From: Robertmurraya korlensis NBRC 107688
GTDB taxonomy: Bacteria; Bacillota; Bacilli; Bacillales; Cytobacillaceae
Direction: 5' to 3'
DNA: 64,000 nt
NCBI RefSeq assembly: GCF_001591645.1
Contig: NZ_BCVH01000016.1
Location: forward strand, 1 to 64,000
In this document: positions 19,478 through 28,852 of the stretch, piece by piece
How positions within the stretch are numbered: position 1 is the first letter of the stretch
Layout: every line of letters starts with the position of its first letter
The notes under the pieces: generated by a model
The model's input: only the letters and a program-made list of their open reading frames with translations
What the model was told of the DNA's origin: nothing
Databases searched by the model: none
Position numbers and translations under genes: made by a program

Positions 19478-19655
19478 CTATATATACAAGGGACTAATAA
19501 TATTTACAAAGAAAAGATTAGGTTTTAATTTTTACACTACTATTATACTATTAATCATTCGTTCAATAACGAGAACGAATACCTATGCCCAATCTCCTGT
19601 CATGTAAGATATTTACTAATAAAGTGACCTTTGACTTATATCTTTTTTCACACAG

Positions 19656-19686
19656 AAAAATGCGACGCTTTAACACGTCGCATTAA
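19656..19686 (-). terminator. Hairpin terminator, leftward
   Basis: Minus-strand ATGCGACG pairs with CGTCGCAT across an eight-base loop and is followed by TTTTCTG. It lies about 250 bases after the VWA lipoprotein gene and 28 bases after the small hydrophobic fragment at 19714-19797. Confidence 0.7.
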
Positions 19687-19713
19687 CATTCCTTCTCATT
19701 GATAGCTAGATCA

Positions 19714-19797
19714 TTATCTAACACTCATTAATAAGCGAAAAATAATAAATACCGCAGCAATCGATATTCCACCATAAATCGAGCGTTTTGATACGTA
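19714..19797 (-). pseudogene. Hydrophobic 27-codon fragment before a terminator
   Basis: Between two in-frame stops the minus strand reads YVSKRSIYGGISIAAVFIIF..., a single membrane-like helix ending in MSVR and a stop. There is no start codon. It could be the tail of a lost membrane protein, or chance. The rest of the gap 19300-19933 holds only the possible PhoP box and the hairpin. Confidence 0.2.
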
Positions 19798-19933
19798 CTA
19801 TTGGGTGACCCATAAAGGATATTATCTATAAAACAATATCTAATCCTACCACCAGTCTCCATGTGAAGAAATATTAAAAGAAGTTAATAGATAATCACCA
19901 TAGTATAAAGGGACCCTTTATTGGGAAACTAAA

Positions 19934-21247
19934 TCACTTTAGACCTGAAATCACTTCCTGATGCTTGGTGTTATTCTTTTCTCTCGCTTCATCTTCTAGC
20001 TGGTTAATGTACTCTCTTATAGCTATATGTCTATCATCTATGATTGTTCGGAGTTCTTCTCCCATTTCTGGAGTAATTTCCTTTTGATCCTCTAGTCTAG
20101 TCACAGCCTCAAATAAGACATCTTTTTCTGCATCTGTAACGTCCATAAAGCTAGAGCCAAGATCTTCTATCCCTTGACCAATTTCTACTTTTTTCATATT
20201 TATCTTGTAGCCAATCTTTGCAATTTCAAAATTCCTTTCATAGGTGGTCCTTGCTTCTTGAAGCAACTCTTGAATCGTATCGTTCAATTCCACATTCGAG
20301 TTAACTGTATAGTACGTTCCTTTTCCAGCTAATGCCGTTTCTTTTAATTGCTTCTGCCCTGCATCATCCACATCAAAGCCGATAATATTCACCTTTACCT
20401 TTAAATCCGAGTTTGCTAGCTTTCTAGCCTCTTCGACTGGATTTCCATTACACGTCTCTATCCCGTCACTCACAACAAATAGGATGTTTTCAGACTTATC
20501 ATCGGCTGATTTCTTTAAATCTTCATAGGCATTTGCAATGGATGCTGCCAGAGGTGTCCAACCACTTGGCTTAAATTTTGTTAATGCCTGTTCAAAGCTA
20601 GCCTGCTCATATGTATGGGTATTGTACATGATTTCTGTGCTTGAGCATGATTTTGCCTTGTCATTGTCACTCCCTGTACCCCGGTGTCCGTATACTCTTA
20701 GAGAAACTTTACTTGTGGCAGGTAGGCCTGATGCATATGTAGCAATAGCTCGCTTGGCTAAGTCCATCTTCACTCCGCCCGAAACTTGAGCATTCATACT
20801 ACCACTTGAGTCTAGATGGATGGCTACGTTTTTTAAGGATGGTTGTTCCTTTGATAAATCATATGCCCCGTAGTCAGGAATAAAATTTTTCAAGGAATCA
20901 AAAACTAGTGAATAATCTGCTCCTAAATAATGAATCAATCCATTATATATTTCTTCTGCCTTCAAATCCTGCACCACTAAATCCTCTATTGCAGAACCCA
21001 TTGGAAGTTCAGAATCAACGTTAGAACCCTCTAGCGATGCATATAGATCCTCCGAGTGGATACCAGCCGGTTGTTGAACCATTTCTTCAGCTAGGGTAGG
21101 CTGTTCAGGATATGTCACTAACTTAACGACTTCCTTTTCTTCTTCCTTATTAGACTTTTCTTTCTGCATTGTTTGTTCCTTATTTGAGCAAGCAACAGCA
21201 AAACTTATAATGACTAGTATTAGGAAGAATCGCTTAAACACGTTCAA
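19934..21247 (-). CDS. VWA-domain lipoprotein
   Basis: The 437-residue protein starts with a lipoprotein signal (FFLILVIISFAVAC, lipid Cys20), then a charged linker. A von Willebrand factor A domain spans about 140-330 with a complete MIDAS motif (DSSGSM near 150, SGWTPLAASIANA, VVSDGIETCNG). The C-terminal 110 residues are helical and charged. It should sit on the outer face of the membrane and bind a ligand through a metal ion. I cannot name the partner. The start is TTG at 21247, eight bases after GGGGCGG. No co-directional neighbour is close, so it is probably monocistronic. Confidence 0.8.
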   Translation of the reverse strand: MNVFKRFFLILVIISFAVACSNKEQTMQKEKSNKEEEKEVVKLVTYPEQPTLAEEMVQQPAGIHSEDLYASLEGSNVDSELPMGSAIEDLVVQDLKAEEIYNGLIHYLGADYSLVFDSLKNFIPDYGAYDLSKEQPSLKNVAIHLDSSGSMNAQVSGGVKMDLAKRAIATYASGLPATSKVSLRVYGHRGTGSDNDKAKSCSSTEIMYNTHTYEQASFEQALTKFKPSGWTPLAASIANAYEDLKKSADDKSENILFVVSDGIETCNGNPVEEARKLANSDLKVKVNIIGFDVDDAGQKQLKETALAGKGTYYTVNSNVELNDTIQELLQEARTTYERNFEIAKIGYKINMKKVEIGQGIEDLGSSFMDVTDAEKDVLFEAVTRLEDQKEITPEMGEELRTIIDDRHIAIREYINQLEDEAREKNNTKHQEVISGLK

Positions 21248-21664
21248 AAATATACCGCCCCTTTATATTTTCCTTTTTTTAGAATTATTTTTTCTATATT
21301 ATTTAGTATCATTTAGTGAAACCTCCGTCAATGAACCCATGGCAGTTTGTCGATTTTTGTCTGGTACTATGAAACTAACAGAATCTCCATTTCATGACTT
21401 TTTAACAAATACAAAGAACTAGTATCTTCATGATCCGGATGAGATTTTTATCCTTTATTTAAAATAAAAAACTGCTCATTAGGTAAAAATCTTTATTTTA
21501 TAAAAAAGATAATAATTTCTTATGTAAGGGTCGGAGAAATTTGTCGAATGAAATCACACTTAGTATAAAACCCCTAAAGTAAGTTTAAGACTTTTATCAC
21601 CTGCAATCTTAGAGTTATAATAAAGAGAAGAGATACAAATGAAACCTACTGGAGTGTATTGATT

Positions 21665-22846
21665 TTGGAAGTTAAAAAAGCGTTGCCTATTTTATTTGCA
21701 GTTATGTTTTTAGTTATGGTGGGGTTTGGGATTATCATCCCTGTTATGCCGTTTTACGCCGAAGAATTAGGGGCTTCTCCTACTCAGCTAGGCTTATTAA
21801 TGGCCGTATACTCCCTGATGCAGCTGTTCTTTGCACCTTTTTGGGGCAGAATTTCTGATAAAATCGGGCGAAAGCCAGTCATAATGATTGGGATCTTTGG
21901 ACTTGCGCTCTCCTTCTTTTTAATGGGGATGTCATCCTCTCTATGGATACTGTTTGTAGCGAGAATTATTGGGGGAGTTTTATCTGCGGCCAATATGCCG
22001 ACAGTTATGGCCTATGTGGCAGATATCACTTCACATGAGAATCGCAGTAAAGGCATGGGAATCATCGGAGCTTCGGTGGGACTAGGCTTTATTTTTGGCC
22101 CAGCGATCGGTGGGATTTTCTCAAAAGAAAGCTTACACACTCCTTTCTTTATTGCCGGTGCATCATCTGTACTAACCTTCTTACTTGTCTTGTTTGTATT
22201 AAAAGAATCACTAACTACTGAACAGCGTAAAGAAAACCAACATAAGAAAAAAGCTTCCATATTCTCAGCCTTCAAAGGGCCTGCATCTGTTTTGTATATC
22301 CTACAATGGTTTGTCACCTTATCCTTAGCAGGCTTGGAAGCAACATTTGCATACTTTGCTTCTGAAAAAGCTGGGCTTGAGCCAGCTCAGCTCGGATACG
22401 TATTTATGATTATGGGACTAGCTGGTGCCATCGTTCAGGGCGGACTTGTAGGAAGACTGACAAAAAAGTGGGGAGAAGGATCTGTTATTCAACTCGGAAT
22501 TGTGATCTCTGCCATCGGATTTTCTTTAATTTTACTCATTGATAACTTTGTAACCGCAGCAATTTATTTAACCGTTTTTGGTATTGGGAATGGATTTATC
22601 AGACCAAGCGTCTCCTCCCTACTAACGAAAACTTCTAGCGCTGGGCATGGGAGTACTACCGGACTACTCTCATCTTTTGATTCCCTAGGTCGTATCATTG
22701 GTCCACCACTCGGAGGATGGCTATTCTCCATTTCTCTTCCGCTTCCTTATGTTTCTGGGGCCGTTCTTTCACTTTTTGCCCTCATTCTATACCAGGTGTA
22801 TAAACGAAAAGCACCGCAATCAGAATTAAGAGTTCCCCTTTCATAA
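21665..22846 (+). CDS. MFS drug-efflux type transporter
   Basis: Twelve-helix major facilitator protein of about 393 residues, of the DHA1 (Bmr/NorA/TetA-like) type. Motif A GRISDKIGRKPVI lies between helices 2 and 3, and the antiporter motif C region GASVGLGFIFGPAIGG is in helix 5, so it is a proton-driven exporter. The substrate cannot be read from sequence. TTG at 21665 is eight to ten bases after GGAGTG; TTG at 21659 is the alternative but sits only four bases from GGAG. The upstream 410 bases (21248-21658) contain no gene and no clear regulatory site. Confidence 0.83.
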   Translation: MEVKKALPILFAVMFLVMVGFGIIIPVMPFYAEELGASPTQLGLLMAVYSLMQLFFAPFWGRISDKIGRKPVIMIGIFGLALSFFLMGMSSSLWILFVARIIGGVLSAANMPTVMAYVADITSHENRSKGMGIIGASVGLGFIFGPAIGGIFSKESLHTPFFIAGASSVLTFLLVLFVLKESLTTEQRKENQHKKKASIFSAFKGPASVLYILQWFVTLSLAGLEATFAYFASEKAGLEPAQLGYVFMIMGLAGAIVQGGLVGRLTKKWGEGSVIQLGIVISAIGFSLILLIDNFVTAAIYLTVFGIGNGFIRPSVSSLLTKTSSAGHGSTTGLLSSFDSLGRIIGPPLGGWLFSISLPLPYVSGAVLSLFALILYQVYKRKAPQSELRVPLS

Positions 22847-22861
22847 AAGGGGAGCTTTTTT
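22833..22861 (+). terminator. Terminator overlapping the MFS stop codon
   Basis: TCCCCTTT and AAAGGGGA pair around CATA, followed by GCTTTTTT. The TAA stop at 22844-22846 lies in the loop and 3' arm, so the gene and terminator overlap. Confidence 0.85.
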
Positions 22862-22967
22862 GTATGACTTCACTTTTTTAAAAGCGTTTTCACGAAAACA
22901 CTTCATATCAGTCGAAATTTGTCGATACAAGTAAAAAGTGTAAAAATTATATGAATGGGGTATTTCT

Positions 22968-24665
22968 ATGAGAAACTTATTTAAGTTTAAGAGCATTAAA
23001 ACGAAATTAATGTCTGTCTTTTTACTAATTACCATTCTTGTATTTGGGTTTGGGTTTTATTTAATCAACTCAATAAGCAAAATGGAGGACCATACAAGAG
23101 AGCTTTCTGTAGAAGATATTCCGTTAATGGCTTCTGATTTTAGTTTGCTAGGAATTTTAACACAACAACAAAGTGAGCTTCGAGGATACTTATTATCTGG
23201 AGAAGAGAAATATAAACAGATCTACTTTGGGTTAAAAGAACCTAGCTTAGCCATCCAGAAAGATTTATTGGAAAAATCCGAAGACCCAGTTATTAAAGAA
23301 GTATCTGAACAAACGGCAACCATCTACAAAATAGTGGAGGAAGAATACTTTCCAGCCTATGAGCAAGGAAATGTTGAGGAAGCAAAGCTCATACTTTCGA
23401 GTGAAATAGAGCCAAAACTAATAAAAGTTGTTGAGCAAATGACGACTCTAGCTTTAGCAAAAGGAGAAGAAAGTAAAGAGGATGGGATAAATGCATTAAA
23501 GCAAGCGGAAACCACCTCTTTTATTTCGATGATGTTTGGACTTTTATTATTAATAATCATTGTTATTTTATCAGTTGTCATTCCTAGAAATATTGCTAAA
23601 CCTATCAATATATTAAAAGAACGTATGGATTTAATGGCAAATGGCGATTTGAGTAATGAGCCACTAGAAATAAAATCAGAGGATGAGATTGGAATGTTGT
23701 TACAGTCATCCAATCAAGTGAGCGAAAATCTGAAAGAAATGCTAACAAGTATCAGCTCTGTATCGGAAGCTCTATCCAACCAGAGTAGTAACCTAACCCA
23801 GACATCTTTTGAAGTAAAGGAAGGCAGTAGTCAAATTGCGGTTACCATGCAGGCACTTTCATCGGGTTCAGAGACACAAGTCAACATCACGAGTGAGCTT
23901 TCCAGTTCAATGGGTGCATTTACAACTGAAGTGAAAAACGCCAATCAAAGTGGTGAAATCGTCTATGATTCTTCACAGAAAGTGCTTGGTTTAACGAAAG
24001 ATGGTAGTAAATTAATGACTTCATCTATTAACCAAATGAGCATCATTGACCAAATCGTAAAAGAAGCTGTAGAAAAGGTTAAGGGACTCGATGACCAATC
24101 ACAGGAAATTTCAAAATTAGTAGGCGTCATTAAAGCCATTGCTGAGCAGACCAACCTATTAGCCTTAAACGCAGCGATTGAAGCCGCTCGTGCTGGTGAA
24201 CATGGCAAAGGTTTTGCAGTTGTAGCTGATGAAGTAAGAAAGTTAGCAGAACAAGTTTCATTGTCCGTAACTGACATTACACAAATCGTAAATAATATCC
24301 AAAACGAAACAAAATTAGTAACTTCCTCTCTGCAGGGCGGATACAAAGAAGTGGAAAGTGGTAAAAATCAAATTGTAACTACCGGTCATACGTTTGAGGA
24401 AATCGAACGTTCTCTTTCAGAAATGGCGAATGGAGTTCAGTTCATTTCACGTACTCTTGGTACAATTGCTACTAACAGTGATGGTATAAACAATTCCATT
24501 TCTGAAATTGCCTCCGTCTCAGAAGAAGCTGCTGCAGGTATTGAAGAAACAGCTGCTTCTGTTGAACAATCAAGTGGTTCTATGGAGGAAATTGCAATCA
24601 GCGCCACTCGCTTAAACGATCTAGCGAATGACTTAAAGCAACTAATCAATAAATTTGTATTATAG
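22968..24665 (+). CDS. Methyl-accepting chemotaxis protein (four-helix-bundle sensor)
   Basis: The 565-residue transmembrane chemoreceptor has membrane helix 1 (about 12-33), an extracellular helical sensor of the 4HB type (about 34-183), membrane helix 2 (about 184-206), a HAMP domain (about 207-260) and a long cytoplasmic coiled-coil. The hairpin tip is the highly conserved [20 protein letters not shown] (near 388-408). It would report to CheA/CheW; no other chemotaxis genes are in the window. The ligand is unknown. The ribosome binding site is GGGG seven bases before ATG 22968. It is flanked by terminators, so monocistronic. Confidence 0.9.
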   Translation: MRNLFKFKSIKTKLMSVFLLITILVFGFGFYLINSISKMEDHTRELSVEDIPLMASDFSLLGILTQQQSELRGYLLSGEEKYKQIYFGLKEPSLAIQKDLLEKSEDPVIKEVSEQTATIYKIVEEEYFPAYEQGNVEEAKLILSSEIEPKLIKVVEQMTTLALAKGEESKEDGINALKQAETTSFISMMFGLLLLIIIVILSVVIPRNIAKPINILKERMDLMANGDLSNEPLEIKSEDEIGMLLQSSNQVSENLKEMLTSISSVSEALSNQSSNLTQTSFEVKEGSSQIAVTMQALSSGSETQVNITSELSSSMGAFTTEVKNANQSGEIVYDSSQKVLGLTKDGSKLMTSSINQMSIIDQIVKEAVEKVKGLDDQSQEISKLVGVIKAIAEQTNLLALNAAIEAARAGEHGKGFAVVADEVRKLAEQVSLSVTDITQIVNNIQNETKLVTSSLQGGYKEVESGKNQIVTTGHTFEEIERSLSEMANGVQFISRTLGTIATNSDGINNSISEIASVSEEAAAGIEETAASVEQSSGSMEEIAISATRLNDLANDLKQLINKFVL

Positions 24666-24674
24666 ATTCGAAAG

Positions 24675-24705
24675 AAATCCTCACTTCGATAGGAAGTGAG
24701 GATTT
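24675..24705. terminator. Shared bidirectional terminator
   Basis: AATCCTCACTTC pairs perfectly with GAAGTGAGGATT around a five-base loop, with T-runs usable from both sides. It ends the chemoreceptor gene (rightward) and the ABC permease gene (leftward), whose stop is at 24708. Confidence 0.85.
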
Positions 24706-24707
24706 TT

Positions 24708-27056
24708 CTATTCATATGCTAAAGCCTTGCTAATAGATATTTTTGTCGCCTTGTATGCGGGAATAAAGCTTGCTACCAACGATAAAACAATCACAATTAT
24801 GAACCATATGAGAATCCCGAGCATAGAAAATGAAAAATCTAAATCAGATAGAAATAAAGAGTGCCCTACCTTATTACAAAGTAGTTTACTAAATGGATAG
24901 GCGAGAATAATGCTTATAAAGAAGCAGATCCACCCAATCAATAAACTCTCCACCATAATCATTCTCCAAAGAGTCACATCTCCTCCGCCTATTAGCTTCA
25001 TAATGGCAATAGATTTGCTTCGCTCTGAAACATTAAGGCTGAGTGTTCCGATCAGCCCTAACATGGCTACTATAACAAGGATGATGGCCATTCCTATGAG
25101 AAAAACGGTGACAATATTTACTCGTGCCTCTTGCATTTCTTTTATTTCAGTAAACGTATGAGATGTGATGATAGGTATCTGATTATCGCTATAGATGCGC
25201 TTCATATTCTCCTTTAAACGGATCTGTTCAGCAACACTATGTTCTTGAGCCTTTATGTTCACCATAAAGGAAGACGTCACAGGTGTGAATTCAGGACCCA
25301 AGTTATTAACATACTGAACTACGGCACCTGAAACTTTCCTGAATTTCCCGACTACTTTATACTGCACATGTTCCCCATTCACTTCAATGGTTACATAATC
25401 CCCCACTCTTATGGATGGATAACTTTTTAAAAAATAGGAATCTAAGACCATTTCATTGCTTTGATCATCTTTCAACCATCTTCCTTCAATGATTTTCGGC
25501 TCCATAAAGGAGGAAGAAATCGGAGGTTGCACAATCGATAAATATCCGCTTGTTATATCACCGTTAACAAAGGATCCACTTGTAAGATTCCATATCTCAA
25601 CATCTTGAACATGATCCGTAAATGATAAATCCTCCAGCTGTTTTTGGCCACTAGCCCCACTAACAATCAACTGTAAATCATATTTCTCATATTTTAATGA
25701 TTCTTCCACGGTATGAAGTAAGGACTGATAAACGGTTAGTACAGATATTACGGTTGCCCCACCAATACTTAATGTCACAACCGTTAAGAAGAAGCGGAAT
25801 TTTCTTTGTAGGGTATCTCTTATAATGAATAGAAAAGGGCGCGATACCCACGGGATAATTAACAGCCAAGAAGGGAAACCTTTGGTACTTTGCTTGCTAC
25901 CTTTTGTAAGAGCATCATAGATACTAATTCTTACACCATTTATAACTGGTATTAGGCCTGATATAATCGGTAAACCCAGTCCAATACCGATTTGAATAAG
26001 CAAAGTATTCATGGAATACGTGACTTCTTTTGTAGTAAAACTCAATAAAACGTACGAGTAGGAACTTAATACTTTGGCGAGATACAAACTAACGGGGACT
26101 CCTACTAAAAGCGCGATCAAACTATAAACAATGATATAACACAAATACAACCACTGAAGCTGAGATCCGCTTGCTCCAATGACCTTCATAATCCCAATTT
26201 GAGGAATTTGGCTTTTAATAATGGATAGTATGGTATTAATTATTAAACAAGTACTTAATAGGATAGTCAGAAGTCCTAAGGATATTAAAATATTCTCCAT
26301 AGAATTAACGATGTCATATCCCCAATGTTTATTATTATGGATGGTTGAGGATAGATAGGTGTAGCCTTCTGCATGGGCTAAATCTCTAATCTTACTTTCA
26401 ATCTTTTCGACGGTTTCTTTTTCTTTCGTTTCTGTCTTATATAGCAAAAGATTCTTCTCTGTACTCATCCCTAAATCAGCAGCTGTTTCTTTAGAGACAT
26501 AACCATACACGACACTAGAAATCGGTGTTGCCTCTAAGCCGCCTTGATGTACGCTTCCTGTGATCTTTACTTTCGTTTCGACCTCTTGATTTGATTTAAG
26601 TAACACCTGATCTTTCAGTTTCACTTCTAGAAATGGAAAGGATAGGCGTTCTAATAGAATTTCACCTTCTTTGGGAGCTTCGCTTTCCTTATAGAGCATC
26701 ACATCGAGTGTATTGGGATCATCTTTATCAATAACAAATAACTTGATCCTTTTCCATTCCTTCTCTTGAGCCATATATACTTCTGAATCAAAGGTGGTCC
26801 TTGCTTCCGCTGTTTGAACACCATTTATCTCTTTTACTTTATCGACAAAACTTTCATCAAACTGTTGAAAGGCAATCGTTCCACTCGCCGGCTGGAAGGT
26901 TTCCAGACTATCTCTCATTCCTTTTTCTAATATGTATCCGGTATGGCCGATCACCCCTGTTCCAACAATGCCGGTAAGAACAGAAAGAATGACAATGAAA
27001 CTCTTGCCCTTGCTTGAAAGGAGGTCTCTCAGTATTTTTTTAAATTGGATACTCAT
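24708..27056 (-). CDS. ABC transporter permease, two-FtsX (MacB/LolC-like)
   Basis: The 782-residue membrane protein has eight predicted helices. Helix 1 (about 18-40) is followed by a large extracytoplasmic MacB-core-like domain and three helices (about 250-370). A second copy of the same layout starts at helix 5 (about 420-445) and ends with three helices (about 660-775). This duplicated FtsX architecture is typical of exporters of peptides, lipoproteins or antibiotics in Firmicutes. It overlaps the ATPase gene upstream by four bases (ATGA), so the two form one transporter. No two-component system is adjacent, so a bacitracin-type (BceAB) role is not specifically supported. Confidence 0.85.
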   Translation of the reverse strand: MSIQFKKILRDLLSSKGKSFIVILSVLTGIVGTGVIGHTGYILEKGMRDSLETFQPASGTIAFQQFDESFVDKVKEINGVQTAEARTTFDSEVYMAQEKEWKRIKLFVIDKDDPNTLDVMLYKESEAPKEGEILLERLSFPFLEVKLKDQVLLKSNQEVETKVKITGSVHQGGLEATPISSVVYGYVSKETAADLGMSTEKNLLLYKTETKEKETVEKIESKIRDLAHAEGYTYLSSTIHNNKHWGYDIVNSMENILISLGLLTILLSTCLIINTILSIIKSQIPQIGIMKVIGASGSQLQWLYLCYIIVYSLIALLVGVPVSLYLAKVLSSYSYVLLSFTTKEVTYSMNTLLIQIGIGLGLPIISGLIPVINGVRISIYDALTKGSKQSTKGFPSWLLIIPWVSRPFLFIIRDTLQRKFRFFLTVVTLSIGGATVISVLTVYQSLLHTVEESLKYEKYDLQLIVSGASGQKQLEDLSFTDHVQDVEIWNLTSGSFVNGDITSGYLSIVQPPISSSFMEPKIIEGRWLKDDQSNEMVLDSYFLKSYPSIRVGDYVTIEVNGEHVQYKVVGKFRKVSGAVVQYVNNLGPEFTPVTSSFMVNIKAQEHSVAEQIRLKENMKRIYSDNQIPIITSHTFTEIKEMQEARVNIVTVFLIGMAIILVIVAMLGLIGTLSLNVSERSKSIAIMKLIGGGDVTLWRMIMVESLLIGWICFFISIILAYPFSKLLCNKVGHSLFLSDLDFSFSMLGILIWFIIVIVLSLVASFIPAYKATKISISKALAYE

Positions 27057-27754
27057 GTTAAGCCGCTCCGAGAATCTGGAACTTGGATATTTACAATTTC
27101 TCCGTCTTTAATATGAACCACCCGATCGGCTTGATACGCTAATTCTTCATCATGAGTCACCATAATAACCGTCTTGCCATCAGCAACTAGCTTTCTAAAA
27201 AGAGAAAAAATCGTGTTTGCTGTTTGGCTATCAAGACTTCCTGTCGGTTCATCTGCCACAATTAAAGCGGGATCATTTGCTAATGCTCGTGCAATCGCCA
27301 CTCTTTGCTGCTGACCTCCACTTAATTGGGATGGTAGCTTGGTTTCACAATCAGATAATTCAACCACTTTTAATAATTCTCTAGCAACAGGTTTTCTCTC
27401 ACGCTTCTCATACTTATTACAAAAATCCATTGGGAGGAGAATATTTTCTAGTACCGTCAAGGAAGGAATTAGTTGAAAAAACTGAAATACAACTCCAATA
27501 TGTAACCCTCTCCATCTGGATATCTTTCCACGATTCATTTTATGTAGTCCTACTTCATTAATCCAGATCTCTCCAGAGCTCGGTTCATCTATACCAGTTA
27601 TTATATTAATAAGGGAGCTCTTGCCACTCCCGGACTTTCCTACAATTGAGATAAACTCTCCTTTTTCAATGTGTAAGGTGATTCCTTTTAATACTTCAAT
27701 TGTATTGCTATCATTTTTGTAGCTTTTTCTAACATCCTTCAAATCAATCTTCAC
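27053..27754 (-). CDS. ABC transporter ATP-binding protein (MacB/LolD type)
   Basis: The 233-residue ATPase has Walker A GKSGSGKSS (near 38), Q-loop VFQFFQLIP, signature LSGGQQQR, Walker B ALIVADEPTGSLD and the H-loop MVTHDEELA. All catalytic motifs are intact. It should power the FtsX-type permease encoded immediately downstream. The start is GTG at 27754 with GAGG eight bases upstream. Confidence 0.92.
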   Translation of the reverse strand: MKIDLKDVRKSYKNDSNTIEVLKGITLHIEKGEFISIVGKSGSGKSSLINIITGIDEPSSGEIWINEVGLHKMNRGKISRWRGLHIGVVFQFFQLIPSLTVLENILLPMDFCNKYEKRERKPVARELLKVVELSDCETKLPSQLSGGQQQRVAIARALANDPALIVADEPTGSLDSQTANTIFSLFRKLVADGKTVIMVTHDEELAYQADRVVHIKDGEIVNIQVPDSRSGLT

Positions 27755-27937
27755 TTATTTTTCCTCTTTTCCTTTGTGGAGCTACTACGTAAATTCACAA
27801 GCCACTTAAACTATCATTAGTAAAAAATGTTGAAGTTCGATGAGAGTACTGAGAAGACGTTAATCACATTAACAATATTAATATTTTGGTTATACCATAT
27901 ATTAGATAGAAATAAATACACATTTTTTCCTGCAACT

Positions 27938-27976
27938 AAAAAAATCACAGGTTAACAAACACTGTGATTTTTTCAT
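27938..27976 (-). terminator. Bidirectional terminator at the end of the toxin array
   Basis: AAAAATCACAG and CTGTGATTTTT flank a short loop, with A/T runs on both sides. On the minus strand it ends whatever is read through the toxin/immunity array from the right. The remaining gap 27755-27937 is AT-rich with no feature seen. Confidence 0.75.
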
Positions 27977-28001
27977 ATACGTGCAATTTAAAAAAATAAA
28001 A

Positions 28002-28306
28002 TCAACTTTTGCTATTGATAATATCTTTTGAAGAGCGGTTCACTCCAAAGATGTCCCCATTATAAACTGCAAAACTATAAATCCGAGACTGATGAATCAT
28101 TCGATTACTCTCAAAATTAAATTTTTCGAAAACAAGTAAATTTAAATGAACTTGAAGAAATATTCAATGTTGGTTACAATCTCATATGTTCCGTCAGTTT
28201 TATGAGCACATCGAAACTCTTTACCTTTATATATACAGTAAATATCTTCCTTAGCATTGCTCTCCTCCAAATTAAAGTAATAACAAAGTTTCGTCCAGCC
28301 AGTACT
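28002..28306 (-). pseudogene. Decayed immunity-like gene remnant, two frames
   Basis: Downstream of the first immunity candidate, the minus strand reads in one frame (28306 to 28142) STGWTKLCYYFNLEESN, then IYCIYKGKEFRCAHKTDGTY, ending at a stop. After a one-frame shift (28163 to 28002) it reads KFNFESNRMIHQSRIYSFAV, YNGDIFGV, then a stop. Neither part has a proper start. The KGKEF...DGTY pattern recalls the GKYNGVLYEITIDMDNN start of the neighbouring protein, so I read it as a frameshifted relic of a related immunity gene. The stretch 28307-28441 shows nothing. Confidence 0.4.
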
Positions 28307-28441
28307 CTATTCATTTCTAAGTATGTAGAATAAGAAAGTCACAGAAATTACTACTTTAACTTTGTTTATATTTAATAATTGGAGATACATATTTTACAAC
28401 TTATCTTTGTAATGATAGCTAGATTTAATGTTAAGACTATT

Positions 28442-28834
28442 TTATAAAAATTGGGGATCAATCAATTCTTTCTCCTCTATAAGCTTAACTTTTCTTTTTG
28501 GAACCCATCCGAGCCAAGTTTCACGATCTATTCTGGGCAAATTCAAATTATCTCCCACTATCATTGAGCCAGTAGATATCTGAAATTCGCCCTCTTTTTC
28601 TTGTAGTATTTGAACCCTTTCTCCATCCACCATTCCAAAGTAAGTTATATTAACGCATTCTGTTAATTCACTCCGGTTAACTATCTTTGAATAGACTCCA
28701 CTGTTATATGAATCAACAAAAGTATGGTCAATATTATTTATTTCATCAGTCATAATTTTTACATTATTATCCATATCAATAGTGATTTCATATAAAACTC
28801 CATTGTATTTTCCATATAAACCTAATTTCAACAT
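28442..28834 (-). CDS. Putative immunity protein for toxin 1
   Basis: A 130-residue soluble protein without signal peptide or membrane segment, rich in beta-prone stretches (LYGKYNGVLYEITIDMDNN, ITYFGMVDGERVQIL) and ending in KLIEEKELIDPQFL. I do not recognise a named family. The immunity role is inferred from position: it starts 18 bases after the stop of the type VII toxin gene, on the same strand, in the slot where cognate immunity genes always lie. The start at 28834 has GAGGTG six bases upstream. Confidence 0.6.
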   Translation of the reverse strand: MLKLGLYGKYNGVLYEITIDMDNNVKIMTDEINNIDHTFVDSYNSGVYSKIVNRSELTECVNITYFGMVDGERVQILQEKEGEFQISTGSMIVGDNLNLPRIDRETWLGWVPKRKVKLIEEKELIDPQFL

Positions 28835-28852
28835 GTTAATCACCTCATAAAT

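Noticed and set aside
22902-22928. Sigma-D promoter for the chemoreceptor at 22968
   Set aside because: GTCGATAC resembles a sigma-D -10, but the sequence 15 bases upstream is TTCA rather than TAAA, so the match is too weak.
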